Positions 1-11,514 of a stretch of 64,000 nt of DNA are shown in pieces. Position numbers and translations under genes: made by a program. The number at the start of each line of letters is the position of its first letter. The first letter of the stretch is position 1. The notes below the pieces were generated by a model that worked only from the letters and a program-made list of their open reading frames with translations, made no database searches and was not told the origin of the DNA. The DNA comes from Nemophila menziesii (taxonomy: Eukaryota > Streptophyta > Magnoliopsida > Boraginales > Hydrophyllaceae), in assembly GCA_029959085.1 (NCBI GenBank), contig JARWIR010000011.1, positions 10,479,840 to 10,543,839 on the forward strand, given 5' to 3'.

Positions 1-197
1 GGTATTGTTACATAACTAAATAGAACTCTAATACATTTTTTCAATGGGAATAAAGAGAAAAAGAAAAAAAGAAAAGGAAAAAAAATACCGATGACATTCA
101 TAATATTTGCGACGAGTTCTTCATATAAATGTCGTCTCTAAGTATATTATCCACATGTCAAAGAATTAAAATAGTATTTTGATTAAATTTTATCTAC

Positions 198-270
198 CCC
201 ACTACACAACTACTCATAATACCCAACCACACCACTACTCATAATACCCCACCACACCAGTACTCTTAAC
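198..270. repeat. Short tandem repeat, 3 x 24 bp
   Basis: Three consecutive 24-bp units rich in C and A, each with a core like ACTACTCATAATA, start at 198, 222 and 247. The third unit is diverged. No coding potential is seen. Confidence 0.7.
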
Positions 271-429
271 TTCTATTCACCTTTCTTCAACACTTTTACA
301 ACTATTTTTATCATTGTAACAAAAACAATCAATCAAATTCTTCATGGTTTTTTGGACATCATTGGTTATTTTTATTGCAAGAGTTTGAATAGATATTTTT
401 AATCAGAAGAAAGACGTTGCCAAAAAAAA

Positions 430-950
430 AGTTTGCATAAATGGATGAAGAGTAAAGTATAATTAATTTTTTTTTTTTTTATGTTCTTGATTATTATTAT
501 CTTAACTCATGTTCTATTTCTATTTAGTTGGCATGCATGGGTGAAGAGGAAAGTATAATTAATTATTTTATTTGATATTCTTGATTATGATTATTATTTA
601 ATCAAGCATATTTTCATAATTTATCTGATGGCCGCCTTGCAAGAAAAATAAATAGTTGGTCGGGTCAAGAGAAAAGTTATAATTAAATCTCGGGTGTTTC
701 TATAGAAGACATTGTAAAAATAAAGTTGGCAGACATGGGTGAAGAGGAAAGTATAATGAATTTTTTATCTGATATTCTTGATTATGTTTATTATTTAATC
801 AAGTATGATCAAAATATATGTATGTGTATATTGTCACAATTTATCTGATGTTGTTAGAATTAGAAACTTATGGTTGTTTTCATCTTTTGTTGCAATAAAA
901 ATAAATAGTTCGAATCCTTGGGTCAAGAGGAAATGTATATTAAATCATTG
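430..950. repeat. Degenerate ~195-bp tandem repeat
   Basis: A block at 530-610 recurs at 725-805 with about nine of ten bases matching. It contains GGTGAAGAGGAAAGTATAAT followed by a GATATTCTTGATTATG stretch. A partial third copy is at 443-470. A linked second block (AAATAAATAGTT ... GGGTCAAGAG) appears near 640-690 and again near 893-945. These look like old tandem duplications of non-coding DNA. Confidence 0.65.
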
Positions 951-990
951 CACATATCTTGATTTATTTGATCAAAAGGAAAGAAAATAA

Positions 991-3100
991 CTATCTACTG
1001 TAAATCTATGGAGTTTTATCAAAAACATGTTTGTTATTGACTCTTCTTCATAGTTTTTTTTTTATTTTAGAAGGATTTATTTTTAAAACAAAGTCATGTG
1101 TAATTATAAATTTAATTTGTTGAATATATGAGTTCTTCTATTCTATTTATGAAATTTCTCAAATTCTTTTTAATTGCACAGTAATTATAGATACACAAAT
1201 AGTTTATATAAAGATTTTTTGTGCATAAGAATATGGGTTTATTTTTTCTAACATGAAAAAAGAACATGGATTAATTTTAAAACTGAGAATGTAGATGCCT
1301 GAAAAATGACATGTAAGACTTTTTTTAATAATACATGGAATTACTTTTTCTGGTTTACATAAACATATATACCTTTAAATATATTTAGCGCTACAAAATT
1401 CTTAGAAGTTTGTTTCATAATATAAGGTTTAAGTTGGAATATGGTTTCTTCTAAAAAAAGTTGGAATATGTTCATATATATTTACTATTATAAAGTGAAA
1501 TGATTCCCTTTAATTAAAATATATATGGGTGAATTTGATTGATCAGCAATTTGTGAATGGTAATGATTTTTTGAAAATATGGACTATCTTTTAACAATAA
1601 ATTTACAAGTGATTATTTATCAAAAATTGTAAGATTTTAAAACTGAAAATTATATATTCAGGAGTCCAAAAAATTGTTAAAATTACACATAACTACTATG
1701 ATAAAGATATAAGTGTGTATCATATCAAGATTATTTTTTAATGAAATACTAAATAAATAAATTACTAATTTAGTAATATATTTTTGATACATAGGAGACC
1801 CCAATGAGATTCCATCCCAAGAACTCTTTGTCTTTGCAGATTTATTTTAAGTATTGGGATTGATAAGTTAAGAAAAAAAGTTGCCATAATTATGCTATTT
1901 TCAACGTTATATGTAGAGTTTTTTTGTAGAAAAAATATATGTAATTTTATAATCTTAGATTTATTATGAAAATTTTTAGATCTGAAGTTGAGTTGAATAT
2001 ATAAAAATCGAACTTTTATTAATTTATAATCACAATTTTCTAAATATTCATTCTGAATAGTTTTTTTATTGTTAAAGAAAATTATCATCCAAAGACAAAT
2101 ACCATGATTGATAGTTTCTAAAGACATAGAAAGTGAAGATCTAGCAACTCAGAATCTAAAGAAGTTTAAAGTTAAAAAAAACAGAGTTTGCTTTCACTTT
2201 TGTAACTGCCATCACATACAATTAATGTATTCTATTACTTTATGCCCCTTATTTAGGTGTCATGAAAATAAATAAATCTGCATTATTTTTTATAAATAAT
2301 ATTTCATAAATAAGTGGTATCATTTTTTTGGGACATTATCTTTGTGTTATCCTTCATGACATGACAACTTAAATATCATTAATTTTAAATTTCAATTTTA
2401 TAATTAAGTCTCAGTTTATTTTTATAAAGAAATGAAATGTAATAAGTGATAATTTCAAGTTTTGTAACAACTATTCTTTGTATTTGGATAATTACATGCA
2501 TTTGTAATAACTATAAAGTCTATTTTTTGTGGTGAGAACTTTAATTGAATAAGCTAATTACGTAACATATATTGGCAGGTGACCAAGGTCTTGAAGCAGG
2601 AATACAGGGGTTCGTGTGTTTGACGGAATTACTCAACTGCTTGCAACATGGTATTTGCGACAAGTTATTTGACTTCCTCGAGAATCAATATTTTTTACTA
2701 TCATGTGCAATTGAAACAAATGGTGTTCAAAATTTCTATGAGAAGTAGTAAAAAGTGGATAAGTTTAGGGATAATATATTAATACACGACCTTCATATCT
2801 TCATATATATTACATAAAACATTTAAAACTGGTTCTTGAAATTACCAAACTTTTCTATCATCAATTATTCTCGGCAGTTACTCCAATGTGGAGTGTGGTT
2901 CCTTGAAACTATAATTTAAATGAATGATTCAAATAGGTAATTTTATCACTACTAATAAACTTTATACTTATGAAAAGACCCACCTAAAGCACTTTTAAAA
3001 GATTTAACATTATTTAAAAGATAATCTCGAATAACAAAATTCAGAAAATATATAACTTATTTATAATTCATTCTCTTCCATATTGCTAAAAAAATTCTTA
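991..3100. other. AT-rich stretch without recognised genes
   Basis: This is mostly AT-rich sequence with stops in all frames. One exon-like stretch is at 2,571-2,747 on the plus strand. It follows a TTGGCAG acceptor-like motif and reads open for about 55 codons (beginning GDQGLEAGIQGFVCLTELL) before a stop. I do not recognise it. If Helitron A (3' end at 3,127) is long, this whole region may be its body. Confidence 0.4.
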
Positions 3101-3127
3101 GTGCCCTCGGGCACGGGTTATCCCTAG
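3101..3127 (+). mobile_element. Helitron 3' terminus (element lies to the left)
   Basis: A 6-bp stem GTGCCC/GGGCAC with a 2-nt loop (3,101-3,114) is followed by GGG, six bases, then CTAG at 3,124-3,127 and a T. This is the canonical Helitron 3' end: a terminal hairpin about ten bases before CTRR, inserted between A and T. The sequence to the right resumes Argonaute-intron sequence that is shared with the copies at 5.7 and 21.3 kb. That supports 3,127/3,128 as a real element boundary. The 5' end (TC...) was not found and may lie outside the window. Confidence 0.75.
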
Positions 3128-4358
3128 TATATGTATAAATTATAATGATTGTGAATTTATATATTAGATTATCAATGAAGGATAGTAAGAATGTGTGTTT
3201 AACAAGGAGGAACATTTTATGGGGAGTTAGTTTGGAATAATTTAGTATAATGTGTGTTCGAGCTTGATATTCAAAACTTGATAGAATTGATCCTTTGATA
3301 CACCACCCCTACCCACAAAAACAATAAATGATTGTTTATTGCATAATCAAACCAAAACAAAAACAAATAATACACACACTGAATTACCTGAATATGATTA
3401 TTTGCTCTGGTTTTGTACCACCAGAACTACTATAGAACTAGATTAGAAGCTCCTTTTAAACAAGAAAAAAAAATTATCTTGAAAAAAAACAAAATAAAAA
3501 TGAGATTGTTTTAGACAAATAATAATTACCTAATAATTCCCTTATCAACACCATTTGACATATCAAATAAATTATCAACCATTTTCATCTTTGGTGACTG
3601 TATACGAACTGCATCTTGATAGCGAGATAAGAGAGACCACTCCAGTAAAATCACAACCATAGAAACCGAAGGATCATCACGGCTAGGAGAACCATTCATA
3701 ATTCCTATTCCCATGATCATCATTGGAATTTTCAAAACCACAGGAACTGAAGATAAATGCTCGACCTTTAATAGCAAATTAATACCACCGATCTAAAAAG
3801 TACAACAATCTATCAATTGTACAAAACCATATAATACGTTAATATCAAATGAAAAAAGATAAATCACCTTTATGTTTATCTTGAGTAGGACATAAGTTAG
3901 GTATTGATCGTTGAACTTCTCTAGTACAATGCATTGCTAGGTATCCCAAGCTACTTCTATGGACCATAGAGATCTGAATGCTTGCTCGTTGAGAGTATGC
4001 AGTGGAGAAACTTTAATAGTCCATTAAACTTGGGTTGTATAAGTTCCATCATGTTCTCCGCACTTACATTTTCCAGATTTTTCAAAAACTGGGACGTTCT
4101 TCAACATCATAAACAGGAAGAGCGAGACACTGAAAAAAAATGATCCAATACCATCACATACAAAAATTAGATTAAGAATTATGATAAAGTATTAAGAGAA
4201 AACACCAACAATTCCTTTCTTTTTTCCTTAAGTGATAAGTTCCCAAATCAAGTCTATGCGTGTCAACTCTAAAGGAAAAGTTGACTACTCCCCAAACATC
4301 AATGCTGACCGGTTTCACCACTTTCTGGATATATAAAGTCTATGTTACTAATTGCATA
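3128..4358. repeat. Left arm of AGO4-like long inverted repeat
   Basis: This 1.23-kb arm is matched in reverse complement by 4,478-5,715, with a spacer of about 120 bp. Both arms contain the same exons and introns of an AGO4-like gene. By eye roughly four of five bases match in the stretches compared. Transcription across it would give a long imperfect hairpin RNA. Confidence 0.85.
3240..4129 (-). pseudogene. AGO4-like Argonaute fragment, copy A (MID-PIWI)
   Basis: Argonautes of the AGO4 clade bind 24-nt siRNAs and direct RNA-directed DNA methylation. Seen here on the minus strand is a MID exon (about 4,129-3,868), recognisable by SKHSDLYGP and by EKFNDQYLTYVLLKIN near its end but carrying frameshifts and a stop. 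The first PIWI exon (about 3,793-3,530) is fully open and contains INLLLKVEH, MIMGIGIMNGSPSRDD and RIQSPKMKMVDNLF, ending GIIR before a splice donor GTAATT. Near 3,300-3,240 lies a remnant RGGVSKDQFYQVLNIKLE of the exon that normally reads RDGVSESQFNQVLNIEL. The first catalytic Asp (usually GMDVSHGSPG) is Gly and the second (RDGVSE) is also Gly, so no slicer activity is expected. Introns are retained, so the copy arose from DNA and not from retroposition. It is the left arm of the hairpin with copy B. Confidence 0.9.
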
Positions 4359-4477
4359 TTATGAAAGAGTGGAGAAGAGAAAAAAAAAATTCTACCTTGT
4401 TGTTAAAGTTCCATCTTTAATTTCAACAACTATATACTACATCAAGTGTTTTAAAATAAAATAGTAAGGAGGGATCC

Positions 4478-5715
4478 AATATGCAATTAGTAATATAGAC
4501 TTTACATATCCAGAAAATGGTGAAACATGTTAGTATTGATGTTTTGGGATTAGTCAACTTTTCATTTAGAGTTGACACGCTAATTAGTGAACATACCACA
4601 AATGAATAAATTTTAGGTTTTTTCTCTTAATATTTTATTATATTCTTAATCTAATTTGTGTATGTGATGGTATTGGATCATTTTTGCAGTGTATTGCGCT
4701 TCATGTTCATGTTGCTGAAGAGATGTCGCAGTTTACGGAAAGTCCAGGAAACGTAAGTGTGAAGAAGATGATGGAAATTATACAAGACCAGAATTTCTCC
4801 TCTACATACTTCAAAAGAGCAAGCATTCAGATCTATATGGTCCATGGAAGTGGAACATGCTATTAGAGCTTGGGATTCCTATGTAATGCATTGTAACAGA
4901 AAAGTTCAATGATCAATACCTAACTTATGTCCTAATCAAGATAAACGCAAAGGTGATTTAACTTTTTCCATTTGCTACGATTGATAGATTGCTGTACTTT
5001 GCAGATGGGTGGTATTAATTCACTATTGAAGGTCGAGCATTCACCTTCAGTGCCTGTGGTTTTGAAAGTTCCAACAATGATCATGGGAATCGATATTATG
5101 AATGGTTCTCGCAGCCGTGATGTTTTCCGTGGTTGTGAGCTCACTGGAGTGGCCTCTCATATCTCGCTATCGAGCTGCATACACAGTCACCATAGATGAA
5201 AATGGTAGATAATTTATTTGAGATGTCAAATTGTGTTTATAAGGAAATTATCACGTAATTATTATTTGTCTAATACAATCTCAGTTTTATTTTGTATTTT
5301 CTCAAAATTAATTTCTTTTTTTTCTTGTTTAAAGTGAGCTTCTAATCTAGTTCTATGATAGTTCTGTTTGTAAAAAACTTAGCAAATAATCATATTCAGG
5401 TCATTTAAAGCGTATATTATTTTATTTTATTTTGGTTTGATTATGAAATAAATAATATTTTATTGTTTTTGTGCGTAGGGGTGGTAGGATCAATTGTATT
5501 AAGTTTTGAACATCGAGCTCGAACAGATTAAGAAGGCGTGCAGATTTCTAGATGATAATTAATTCCAAAGTTCATGATATCATTGCTAAATGAAATCATT
5601 ATACTACACTATTCTAACCTAACTCCCCATAGAATGTTCCTCCTGGTCAGGAACACATTCTTATTATCCACCATTAATAATCTAATATATAAATTCGCAG
5701 TCATTATAGTTTATA
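4478..5715. repeat. Right arm of AGO4-like long inverted repeat
   Basis: Reverse complement of 3,128-4,358. It starts at a GCAATTAGTAATATAGAC stretch that pairs with 4,320-4,358. AGO homology continues beyond the pairing region to about 6,105, where the left arm was cut off by the Helitron end at 3,127. Confidence 0.85.
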
Positions 5716-6105
5716 TATACAGGGACGGTGATCGATAATGGATTCCATCCAAAGAAAAATAATTTTTATTTATGTGCGCTAGTTGTAAAGATTGTGAGGT
5801 TTTCTTTCGATATGACTTCATTTTATCTACATGTTTTACAGTAATGAGACTCCGTTTAATAAATTGGCTTCTTGTACATATGTATAAAGGGTACTACCGA
5901 ACCAACTCATTATCATATTCTTTATGATGAGATTGGCTTCTCTGCTAAAAATGTGCAAGATTTTATTCATTCCCTCTCATATGTGTATGTTTCTTTATAT
6001 GATTAACCTGAGATTTAATATTTTATCTTATTTTTTCTATAAAATAACACTATTTAACTGTGCATGTATCAAAGCAGTACTACATCAATTCCCGTAGGCA
6101 AATAT
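4690..6105 (+). pseudogene. AGO4-like Argonaute fragment, copy B (MID-PIWI, C-terminal exons)
   Basis: Exon remnants in order: MID about 4,690-4,952 (after TTTGCAG; contains EEMSQFTESPGNVSVKKMME and NDQYLT near its end); PIWI 1 about 5,005-5,254 (GGINSLLKVEHSPSVPVVLK, MIMGIDIMNGS); a short piece near 5,500-5,560 reading LNIELEQIKKACRFLDDN; then about 5,723-5,784 (VIDNGFHPKKNNFYLCA); about 5,890-5,984 (GTTEPTHYHILYDEIGF, HSLSYV); and near 6,065-6,105 a start of the YQRSTTAISVV-type exon. Here the first catalytic Asp is kept (GID), but the His of HGSPG is Asn, and frameshifts and small deletions break the frame. The intron before GTTEP ends in AAAG where copy D has the better acceptor ACAG. It forms the right arm of the hairpin with copy A. 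Confidence 0.9.
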
Positions 6106-6129
6106 CAATTTATTTTCTATTATATAGAT

Positions 6130-6195
6130 TTTATACTTAATATATATACATATATATTGATATACATATATATATATATTACATATATACATATA
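6130..6195. repeat. TA-rich microsatellite-like tract
   Basis: Runs of TATATA and ACATATATA between the end of AGO homology and the Helitron terminus. Low complexity. Confidence 0.7.
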
Positions 6196-6222
6196 CTAGC
6201 TATAGCCCGTGTCTGAAGACAC
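6196..6222 (-). mobile_element. Helitron 3' terminus, opposite orientation (element lies to the right)
   Basis: Read on the minus strand: stem GTGTCT/AGACAC with a 2-nt loop (6,222-6,209), then GGG, six bases, CTAG (6,199-6,196), then T. Stem length, loop size, GGG and spacing to CTAG are identical to the terminus at 3,101-3,127, so both belong to related Helitron families. The element body would run to higher coordinates and could include the DPH2 and other fragments, but no 5' TC end was located. Confidence 0.65.
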
Positions 6223-6229
6223 TACGAAA

Positions 6230-6954
6230 AATAAAAATTCTGCTAATATGCAACAAAACTTATATTTGACACAATAACTGAAGGAAACATGTTATTTTAA
6301 GTATGAATATCAACAAAATTAAGTTTATTATACATATTGAATATGAAAGCAACACTAATAATAGACATGGTCTACTTAAATCTAATGAAATTCTTAAGTT
6401 ATCAAACACAAACTAATCATAAAATAAGTGCATAATTTATCAAACATCAACAATACTTTGAAAATCAAAAAATAATCAATATGTAACGAAATTGAAATGT
6501 GTGAATTGTATATCACCGAGTTTTTAATATTGGTTCATAGATATTATAACCCTAGAAAATGTCTCGTACTTGAAGATAATTGGGCATTTTTAAACTAATC
6601 AAAGAGTAAAATATAATATGAAAACAATTTGTTTTACAAAAATCGATTTACTTGAGTTGCCTATTTTAAAATTTAGATATAAATATTTAAATCATTTATA
6701 TTTTATAAGATATAAAATATAAAAATTCAAACATATTTATAAAAATAAACCTATTTTGGTTTTTAATTTAATGTTTAAAGGATCGGTTTTAAACTGATGT
6801 TTTTTAATTGTTCATGGGTTTCAAAAAAATAATAATTTAAATACATACACTATATATTTTGGATAATTTGATGACGTATCTCGACCTAGATATGGAACAT
6901 ATCCTAGTTGGGTTTCTGGGACAGGTAACATATTCAGACATAGATTTATTTTTA
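6230..6954. other. AT-rich stretch, nothing recognised
   Basis: AT-rich, stops in all frames. It may be the interior of the Helitron whose 3' end is at 6,196. Confidence 0.4.
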
Positions 6955-9187
6955 AAGATTTTGGAGTAGACAGGAACTTATTAAATATGTCTCACTCCGG
7001 TAATTTGGAAGAAAGCCTTCCCCATTAGTTCAAATATATGCAAATTAATTATATTGTGTACCTAAAATATCCAAAAATTTTTACAAATATCCTAATTAAT
7101 CATTCATTCGACTTCATAGTATTTTATTTTTCAAAACAAAAATTTTAGTTATATTTCTTTACCTAGAAGATACACTGATTATATTTTTGTGTCCAATAGG
7201 TCGTTGGATGCAATATTGTCAATGTAGATGGAGTTTTTATGCTAAAATGGTCAACGTGTGTGAGATTCAAGATCTAACAACACTTTGTTGCCATGTTAGG
7301 CTAAAGAAAATGAGTCATCATCAAATACATATTCTTCAAAGCTTAATTCTATATATTAGAATTTAAAAATAGCCATATAGTACTATAATAGTTTTATTTT
7401 AGTGAGAGTACATCTCAAAGGGAACAAATAGCAAGTTCGCAAGAAAGAAGATTGTGCACCTGACTCATTTGTTTAAAATTAATGGTTGTGATTAATTACT
7501 TGATCCAAAGTCAAAGAAAATGGTCATATATACATACATTTCTTGAACTTGGGTATAGAATATTAATTACTCTTTAAAAAGGATGCATATAATTTGAGAT
7601 AATAAATTAATAATGTAAAATTACATATATTTATAATATGATATTACTAAAGAGGCTAGAGTTGAAGTTGAAGCAATATGCTAAAGTGGAAACATTCTTT
7701 ATGAGAAGGTACTTTCTTATCCAACACATAATCCCATCGCTTGATCTCAAAGCTTTTTTTTGTGTCTGGTTTGCTAACGACTAAAAATTCAAAACACAAA
7801 AGCAAATCATGTTGCGTAATTATAATAAATGCTAGAAACTACATAGAATTTTACTTTGATATCTAATACTAATATATAAAGTAGATGAAGTCTTAATAGA
7901 ATAATACTCTGAATAACACTGTAATACTAATATATTCACTTGACCAAATAACACTGTAATACTAACATATTCAATTGACCAGACTTTGATGAACTCTTGG
8001 CCTGCCTTTCACATGGCTTGATAAATCTGAAGTTCAATTGAGATTCTGCAATATTAATCAATCACCTCCGCTTTTGCTTCTTTTCCTTTTATGACACCTA
8101 TTTTATTTATGTGAATATGCCATAAGAAAAATACCATTTTAGTATCTGACTCAACTATTAACGGTTATATTAAAAGATTCGCTATTCAAGTTATTGTCTT
8201 ACAGAAATAAAGAAACATCTAAATAAAATATGAAGTTAATTAATATTAAGAATAGCACATTATAGAAACAAACACTAATATTGTGTAATACCTACTTTCT
8301 ATCCCTGAATCATAACTTCCGTTTCTTTCATTTCCAAATTCCAAACCAAGAGAAAATCAAATGCATTTTCAGCAAAACTTTCCGGTTCCACCTAATCAGC
8401 AGCAAGGGAGTTTGGGTTGGGATTTTACCGTTTTAACCATTTTCGCGAGAACATAACCATTCGGACGCCGTACTTCAGCCTTATCAGCTTGTCCCATAGG
8501 TTTTACATTGCTTTCGATTCTTCAGATATTCTCTAATACATGAAGCTTGTGTTTAACTGGATTTGAATTTTGAAAGACATCCTTTTCGCATGAATCTGAG
8601 CCATTTTTTCGAAAGATACATCGTAAACTTCCGGGGTGTAAAATCACATAAGTGATTCTGCTTTATCCACCTTTTGTTATAGCAAGGACACCAACATAAA
8701 TGCATTTACAAATCCCTTCTTGTTGAAGCTTATTTAAGCTACGTTCTAAAAAAATTCTCAATTATTTCTTCTTCTCCGAATTCTCGACTCTTTTATAGGT
8801 CAGATTTTATAAGAAACTTCTCCTCCTAGTCAATTATAAAAATAAAAATTAAATAAAGAATATGTATAGCCTAGTTATTAAGAAAGTAAGATTCGATAGA
8901 AATAAAACCTACAACATTTTGAGTATTCTTTGCCCCCTCAATAACCAGGTACCTCTGATATGATCTGCGTTTTCTTGTCACTGTTGTAGTTACAACTGAT
9001 GATGAACTAACCTCTGTGTCGGCCAAGGAACATTTTCAAAAGGGTGTGCTACAATCATCATATTGTACTTCTAACTTCCGGTGTTGCATATGAATATTCA
9101 AGTGCAAAAAGAAGCTGCATTTAAATAGATAAACCATTCATTAACCAAGATATTAAACAGGGTATGCATTATGCAGTTTACCAGAAG
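6955..9187. repeat. Left arm of distant 2-kb inverted repeat
   Basis: Reverse complement of 26,067-27,988. Homology stops sharply at CTGGTAAACTGCATAATGC (9,187) and at TTTGGAGTAGACAG (6,955-6,975). The left arm carries about 0.3 kb at 8,535-8,860 that the right arm lacks. Both arms include DPH2-like exon sequence and an exon-like stretch (7,201-7,345 on plus). Confidence 0.8.
7201..7345 (+). other. Unidentified exon-like stretch (left arm)
   Basis: It follows a CCAATAG acceptor-like motif and reads open as a fragment containing RWMQYCQCRWSFYAKMVNV and later CCHVRLKKMSHHQIHILQ. The same frame is open in the inverted copy at 27,614-27,757, with only a few substitutions. That suggests an exon of a real source gene. 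I do not recognise the family. Confidence 0.4.
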
Positions 9188-9672
9188 AGACTTGGGACTT
9201 TCCATGGCGTGTTGAGATAATTTTTTCACACAATCAAATACACTAATGGGAGCTTTCCCAAAAACAAAGAAAGCAAGAAGTTTTGAAGTCTTATAAGTGA
9301 AACCATAAATTTTTTAAAATGTGTAGTGGAAATAATATATATGAAAAGAAGATCAAAAATACTGGCAGAGCATGTGTGGTCATAATGAATAACGCATTGA
9401 GCATCAGCATAAGATGCTCCAACTTTATCCACACAACAACTTCCATATGTTCTATCAGCCATTACATACAACTTTTTATCTGGGAACTATCAATACTATC
9501 ATATCAAAGTAGTAATTAGGGTAAGATTCAACTTTAAAATTCATTAACTAATTTTTTGGTATAGCTTCGAGTAGAGCTTACCTGAAGAGCGTCTCTGATG
9601 AAGTTTCTAGTGAGGATGAAGTCAGCTACGGTCTCAATTTTGTAACTTGATTCAAACTCTATCTAGGCTTCT
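8400..9672 (-). pseudogene. DPH2-like fragment, copy I (N-terminal exons)
   Basis: DPH2 is the partner of DPH1 in the iron-sulfur enzyme that starts diphthamide synthesis on elongation factor 2. On the minus strand, exon 1-like sequence at about 9,672-9,592 reads FESSYKIETVADFILTRNF, ends RDALQ and meets a GTAAGC donor. The next exon-like piece (9,479-9,363) contains KLYVMADRTYGSCCVDKVG and HYDHTC. Family members read YVMADTTYGSCCVDEVGA and HYGHTC here, so the Gly is Asp in this copy. A third piece (about 9,114-8,914) contains LLFALEYSYA and, in another frame, RRSYQRYLVIEGAKNTQNVV before a GTAGG donor, resembling the family's RRYYLVEKAKDANIVG region. The FPDELL-containing segment is missing and frames shift between pieces. 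Sequence 8,400-8,545 is shared with copy II but has no identified product. Confidence 0.8.
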
Positions 9673-9679
9673 TAGTCAA

Positions 9680-9740
9680 AAAAGAGATTTATTTTTTCTT
9701 TTTTGTTCTAATGCAGAGTGTGAAGAGAATTACTTTAGGT
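9680..9740 (+). repeat. Single dispersed unit of the 34.8-35.3 kb minisatellite
   Basis: The segment reading LFFLFCSNAECEEN matches the repeating unit of the minisatellite at 35.08-35.31 kb in its opposite orientation (FCSNGVCEEI there). It lies just upstream of the DPH2-like exon 1. Confidence 0.5.
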
Positions 9741-10480
9741 TATACAGTATGTTTCATTGTTTTTCAACTTTTGTTTTTACAAACACCACGCTTCTTTATC
9801 TACTTGTTGATGAATGTTATAGGGAAAGATTCTGCTTCAGAAGAATGCCACACTTCATTGTTGTATTGCCATGATCAATAATATTATAGTATTCATGTAT
9901 CAAATTCTACATGCTTATCTGATAAATTTTTGAACAATTAAATTCAATTTAAATAGAAAAATATATAGAAATAGTTAATTAATACACAAACACTAAAATT
10001 CATTTACCTTTAGTCTCAACCATTTGATCAAACACTTTTGACGCTATTTTGAGATTGTTCAAATTCATTCCAAACCAATACATGATTAATGTTTACCTTC
10101 AAGAATATATATCCAGAGTCATTCTCATCTACAATAGGGGTTGAACTAACATGTGTTGCAAATAACAGTAAGGAAGGTTGTGAGTAGTGAAAAAAGTAAA
10201 AACTTGAACTAACAAATTCAAAGTTGCTTTTGCACCATGAGAAACAGTAGGTTTCAAAATTGCAATAAAATGTCCAAATATTATTATTATTTTGGATGAA
10301 TTGGAGTGATTAGTTAAAGAGAGAAAACAATAACAAACACTTTTTCATAAAATTTGAAATAAAACAAAAAAAGTATTTACTCACCCGAATCAACTGCTAA
10401 CCTATTTAGATTATGTTGTGTTTAGCCGCTACTGTGGAACAAGATGAGTTAAGTGTGAATCGATGTGAAGCGTGTTGACA
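9741..10480. other. Intergenic, nothing recognised
   Basis: AT-rich with short chance ORFs only. Confidence 0.4.
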
Positions 10481-10690
10481 GGGTATGAATAATATTGAGT
10501 CAACAGTGTAACGTAAGGCCAAAATTAATCAACAGACAAATTGAATCAATAGTGAAAAGAAAAAAAAAATTGTAAAAATTATAATTTTAACTTAATTTTC
10601 CGATAGAGTATGTATAATATTGAATCAACAGTGCAACGTAATACCAAAATTAATCGACACTCAAATTAATCAATAGTGAAATAAAATGCA
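10481..10690. repeat. Direct repeat, two ~80-bp copies 127 bp apart
   Basis: 10,481-10,560 and 10,608-10,688 share TATGNATAATATTGANTCAACAGTGNAACGTAA and the following 45 bases with few changes. A further partial motif, GAATCAACCGTGAAAAGAAA, lies at about 10,706. Function unknown. Confidence 0.7.
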
Positions 10691-10732
10691 ATGTCAATAT
10701 TAATTGAATCAACCGTGAAAAGAAAGCAAAAA

Positions 10733-10910
10733 AATGGATGATGGTGGAGAATGCTCCTCTAGTGGCTGCGTGTTTTCTTTTGTAGCCCACCAGTTATGCT
10801 TAGCCAGATTTAATCCTGACCACCATATGCGGGTAAATTTGGATTGTAGAAAAAAATCTGAAATAATATATATATGTATATTTTTTCTTTTGTAACATTA
10901 CTTTTTGATT
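10733..10910 (+). other. Unidentified short open frame
   Basis: ATG at 10,733 opens MDDGGECSSSGCVFSFVAHQ and stays open for nearly 60 codons. It resembles no family I know, and there is no supporting exon structure. It could be a chance frame or the start of a broken gene. Confidence 0.2.
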
Positions 10911-10989
10911 CTTGAATCCAGTTACTCTTGTACCGATGCACACCTTGCTGCCAAAATGGCTCAATTTGATTTCTTTTTTATTTATCACA

Positions 10990-11514
10990 CTACTACAAAA
11001 TTATTAGAGTAAGTATTTAGATTATATCTACATCTTCTATGTGCATATATGGTCTCATTTAATATTTACAGGTATTGTAGCCAAGAATATGATAAGAATA
11101 TGATAGTTGCAACTATATGGCATGTGTTGCATTGGCACATAAGTGTGTGAAAGTGTATTTTATGCGCATAATTTATTCAATAAACTCCACTACAATTAGT
11201 TAATGTAATGAATTGCAAGTTGTTTTACAAGCAAGTCCTTTAGGTATATATAATGTTAGTTTCTATTACTTTTGGATTCCTAAAACATCTATATGTACTT
11301 TTTAAGAGAGGATTCATCAAAGGTGGTAAGTTTCAAGGAAAAAATTCCAACAATCAAATTGGGGAATATTGTGTTATGAATTCCAGAAACCATTTCAAGT
11401 TTGTTCAGTTATGAAATTTTGCAAATACACTTAACCCTCTCTTTTCCTTAGTCTCTTCCTTAGCTAAAGTCTAGTCAACCTTTTAGTGAATTATACGTGA
11501 TTTTGCATCTTCAA
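10990..11514. other. Intergenic, nothing recognised
   Basis: AT-rich, no repeat or coding signal recognised. Confidence 0.4.

Noticed and set aside
906..920. tRNA-like GTTCGAATCC box
   Set aside because: No A box, cloverleaf or acceptor stem around it; it lies in a degenerate tandem repeat.
1765..2127. 120-codon minus-strand open frame
   Set aside because: Low-complexity AT-rich composition (Ile, Asn, Lys, Phe), with no domain or homologous feature; likely chance.
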